Assembly (NCBI GenBank): GCA_022484565.1
Contig: JAKVKZ010000022.1
Location: 1-42,406 of the forward strand
Source: Muribaculaceae bacterium
GTDB lineage: Bacteria > Bacteroidota > Bacteroidia > Bacteroidales > Muribaculaceae
Length of the DNA: 42,406 bases
Direction: 5' to 3'
The notes below the pieces were generated by a model. It was given only the letters and a program-made list of their open reading frames with translations, was not told the origin of the DNA and did no database searches. A program made the position numbers and the translations under genes. This document shows, in pieces, positions 40,616 through 42,406 of this stretch. Position 1 is the first letter of the stretch, and each line of letters starts with the position of its first letter.

Positions 40616-41185
40616 TTATTTGTTTTGAAAATCAAGCACCTCGGTATCAGTTATAATCATATCCATTCTCACATCGTGTGGCTCGGAAGGAATATCATCA
40701 ATCAATTGAAAAGGGTAACAAATACCAACCTTTAATGCCGACGAACCGGCAAGAAGCCTATCATAAAAACCTTTTCCGCGGCCAAGCCGGTTACCGTTTC
40801 TGTCAAAAGCAACGCCTGGGACTATCACGAGCTGAATGGTATTGATTGGCACTAAATCCTCGCCGACAGGTTCTTCAATTGAAAACGCTCCTTTTTGCAG
40901 ACGTTGTTCATCATATTTAAGAATATCAAGATTTATGCCATTTACACGTGGCAAGAAAAGCGATTTGCGTTTTTGCCATTTTGTCAGGAAAGCCAGTGTT
41001 GGCAATTCATCAGGCAACGAATAATAGCAGAGTATCCTTTCAGCATCAGCGAAAATAGGCGTGCGCTCAAGTAATGAAAAGGCCATATCAGCGAAACGGC
41101 ATTTATCTGAATCTGAAACGTTACGTTTCTGCTCTTTAATTGAATGCCGGATTCCTGCTTTTCTTATGGCATCATTCCCCTTCAT
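40616..41185 (-). CDS. 5-formyltetrahydrofolate cyclo-ligase
   Basis: The enzyme (YgfA/MTHFS) turns 5-formyl-THF into 5,10-methenyl-THF with ATP. The 189-residue protein is of the usual length. The signature is clear: LVIVPGVAFDRNGNRLGRGK then GFYDRLL, with the N-terminal IRKAGIRHSI in place of the common ATP-binding R/K helix and the PDELPTLAFLTKW block in the middle. The ATG (41185) overlaps the end of the S41 protease gene by 14 bases, so the genes are translationally coupled. The next gene, the RIC-like one, begins 9 bases after its stop. In E. coli the homologous gene is fau/ygfA next to 6S RNA; no 6S RNA is visible here. Confidence 0.9.
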   Translation of the reverse strand: MKGNDAIRKAGIRHSIKEQKRNVSDSDKCRFADMAFSLLERTPIFADAERILCYYSLPDELPTLAFLTKWQKRKSLFLPRVNGINLDILKYDEQRLQKGAFSIEEPVGEDLVPINTIQLVIVPGVAFDRNGNRLGRGKGFYDRLLAGSSALKVGICYPFQLIDDIPSEPHDVRMDMIITDTEVLDFQNK

Positions 41186-42404
41186 CGGTTATAGGGAATG
41201 CAGCCTTGTGGTTATCAAGAGCCTTCAAAGCAATCTGAATGGTCTTGTCATTACGGTTAAAGATAGGGTAGAAGGCATCATTACCGAATATATCGCGTGC
41301 AATAAGAGCTTTCAACTGAGTAACAATAAGGTCGCGCGACATATCGATATAGTACCAACGGGCAGGAATACCATTCTGACCTGCAAATGCAACAAAGTCG
41401 TTGAGCAACTCATCATTGCTTGGCATAATGCGAAGAAGTTGCTTGTAATCCTTCAGTTTGTTGAACGTAGCACGGTTAATGCCGACATAACGGAAAGCGA
41501 ACTGCTGAAGCAAACCACCATTAAAGACGTTGATGTAATATGAAGTCATGCCTGTGGTGTCGGTAGGCACAAAGATGTCAGGAATAATTCCACCACCACC
41601 ATATACCTTACGACCATGCACAGTTTCATATACTTTCGACTTATCAACCTTGATGCTGTCGCGATTATACAACTCTCCATGAGTGTAACGGTCAACAATG
41701 TCCTCATCGTAGTTTTCAAGGCCTTTCTTGTAATCCTTTTGGATGCAGCGTCCTGAAGGAGTGTAATAACGGGCAATAGTAAGACGAATGGCACTGCTGT
41801 CGGGCAAAGTGAACTGCTTTTGGACAAGTCCCTTGCCAAAGGTGCGGCGGCCAACAATCAAGCCACGGTCGTTATCCTGAATTGCACCAGCAAATATCTC
41901 ACTGGAGCTGGCAGAATACTCATCGACAAGAACAGCAAACTCTGCATCCTGGAATGAGCCATTGCCATCGCTCCACACCTGAGAATCATTTTTCTTTTCA
42001 CGGCCTTTAGTCTGAACTATCAATTGGCCTTCAGGAAGGAATTCATTTGCCATAAGGATGGCCATTTCCATATAGCCACCACCATTACCACGCAAATCTA
42101 TCATGTAACGCTTGGCTCCCGAGTTCTTCAACTTGGCCAAAGCATTCAGAAACTCATCGTAAGTTGTCTTGCCAAATTTGTTGACTTTAATGTAGCCAGT
42201 GAGATTATCCACCATGTAAGCGGCATCAATGGAGTTAACAGGGATGTCGCCACGCTTCACATTAAATGTAAGCAATGAACGGGAATTATTGCGCTTGATG
42301 CCGAGTTTCACAACAGTGCCTTTTGGACCTTTCAAGTGCGACATTGCGGCATCATTAGTCACCTTTTTGCCGACAAAAGTAGTGTCGTTGATGGAAACGA
42401 TGCG
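41172..42404 (-). CDS. S41-family C-terminal processing protease, partial
   Basis: The gene runs off the right end, so the N-terminal part (signal peptide, first part of the PDZ) is missing; 410 codons are visible. The visible start (RIVSINDTTFVGKKVTND) is the second half of a PDZ domain, followed by the tail-specific protease core: GYIKVNKFGKTTYDEF, IDLRGNGGGYMEMAI, catalytic Ser in DEYSASSSEIFAGAIQD and Lys in RRTFGKGLVQK. The last 110 residues (after GGGIIPDIFVP) form the C-terminal extension seen in Bacteroidales carboxy-terminal processing peptidases. These enzymes trim or degrade periplasmic and envelope proteins. An ATG-free GTG at 42362 could be mistaken for the start; it is internal. 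It heads the fau-RIC-LuxR operon, overlapping the next gene by 14 bases. Confidence 0.92.
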   Translation of the reverse strand, partial: RIVSINDTTFVGKKVTNDAAMSHLKGPKGTVVKLGIKRNNSRSLLTFNVKRGDIPVNSIDAAYMVDNLTGYIKVNKFGKTTYDEFLNALAKLKNSGAKRYMIDLRGNGGGYMEMAILMANEFLPEGQLIVQTKGREKKNDSQVWSDGNGSFQDAEFAVLVDEYSASSSEIFAGAIQDNDRGLIVGRRTFGKGLVQKQFTLPDSSAIRLTIARYYTPSGRCIQKDYKKGLENYDEDIVDRYTHGELYNRDSIKVDKSKVYETVHGRKVYGGGGIIPDIFVPTDTTGMTSYYINVFNGGLLQQFAFRYVGINRATFNKLKDYKQLLRIMPSNDELLNDFVAFAGQNGIPARWYYIDMSRDLIVTQLKALIARDIFGNDAFYPIFNRNDKTIQIALKALDNHKAAFPITDEGE

Positions 42405-42406
42405 GT

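Noticed and set aside
1-42406. CRISPR arrays, tRNA, rRNA, insertion sequences
   Set aside because: I looked for spaced repeats, tRNA arm patterns, transposase motifs and terminal inverted repeats and saw none that hold up.

Overview
The window is a piece of a Bacteroidales chromosome; a gut Muribaculaceae-like genome is my best guess, from the gene set and not from any search. The clues are Bacteroidetes-type promoters (-33 TTTG / -7 TAnnTTTG) in front of several genes, little use of Shine-Dalgarno sites, proteins with type IX secretion (T9SS) C-terminal sorting tails, long PurM and two-domain M16 proteases of the Bacteroidales kind, SusCD-free but lipoprotein-rich content, and a eukaryote-like GT3 glycogen synthase paired with an alpha-glucan phosphorylase. 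I see no rRNA, tRNA, CRISPR array, insertion sequence or integrase. Both ends cut a gene.

Layout. 1-256: tail of an LptF/LptG-type permease, closed by a terminator. 334-4377 (minus): cdsA, purM, an MltF-like lytic transglycosylase and a DUF3332 lipoprotein, read as one cluster from a promoter at 4402-4433. 4529-7966 (minus): a PD40 beta-propeller protein and a large secreted T9SS amidase. 8108-9832 (minus): the error-prone polymerase pair umuD-umuC. 9973-10320: a small unknown. 10525-13459 (plus): response regulator, histidine kinase, and a secreted Fib_succ_major-type protein. 13573-15341: S66 LD-carboxypeptidase lipoprotein and a HAD phosphatase. 15485-20178: a PD40 envelope protein, flotillin-like FloA, a CstA-type transporter and a PHP phosphatase. 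20255-23016: metA and a U32 (RlhA-like) protein, coupled by an ATGA overlap. 23062-24935 (minus): anmK and an omega-amidase-type nitrilase. 25059-25427: small unknown. 25726-26940: MFS transporter.

26941-31089 is the most accessory-looking part: an orphan lipoprotein, an AT-rich gap of about 420 bases with a small damaged ORF, an AAA_14/DUF4143 ATPase with a 13-base direct repeat at its promoter, and a RecA/RepA-like ATPase fused to a helix-turn-helix. 31215-35474 is the glycogen pair. 35639-39263 (minus) holds a small T9SS-tail protein and a large M16 zinc protease. 39343-42404 (minus) is a tight operon: S41 processing protease, 5-formyl-THF cyclo-ligase, a YtfE/RIC-like protein that has lost its cysteines and apparent iron ligands, and a LuxR-type regulator with a degenerate receiver.

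How they fit: much of the window concerns the envelope (phospholipid precursor CDP-DAG, peptidoglycan cutting and recycling through MltF, amidase, LD-carboxypeptidase and AnmK, membrane organisation by FloA). Carbon storage and starvation (glycogen synthase, phosphorylase, CstA) and stress response (UmuDC, the two-component system) are the other themes. The best candidates for undescribed biology are the pseudo-RIC/LuxR pair and the AAA_14 ATPase with its repeat operator and trailing small ORF.
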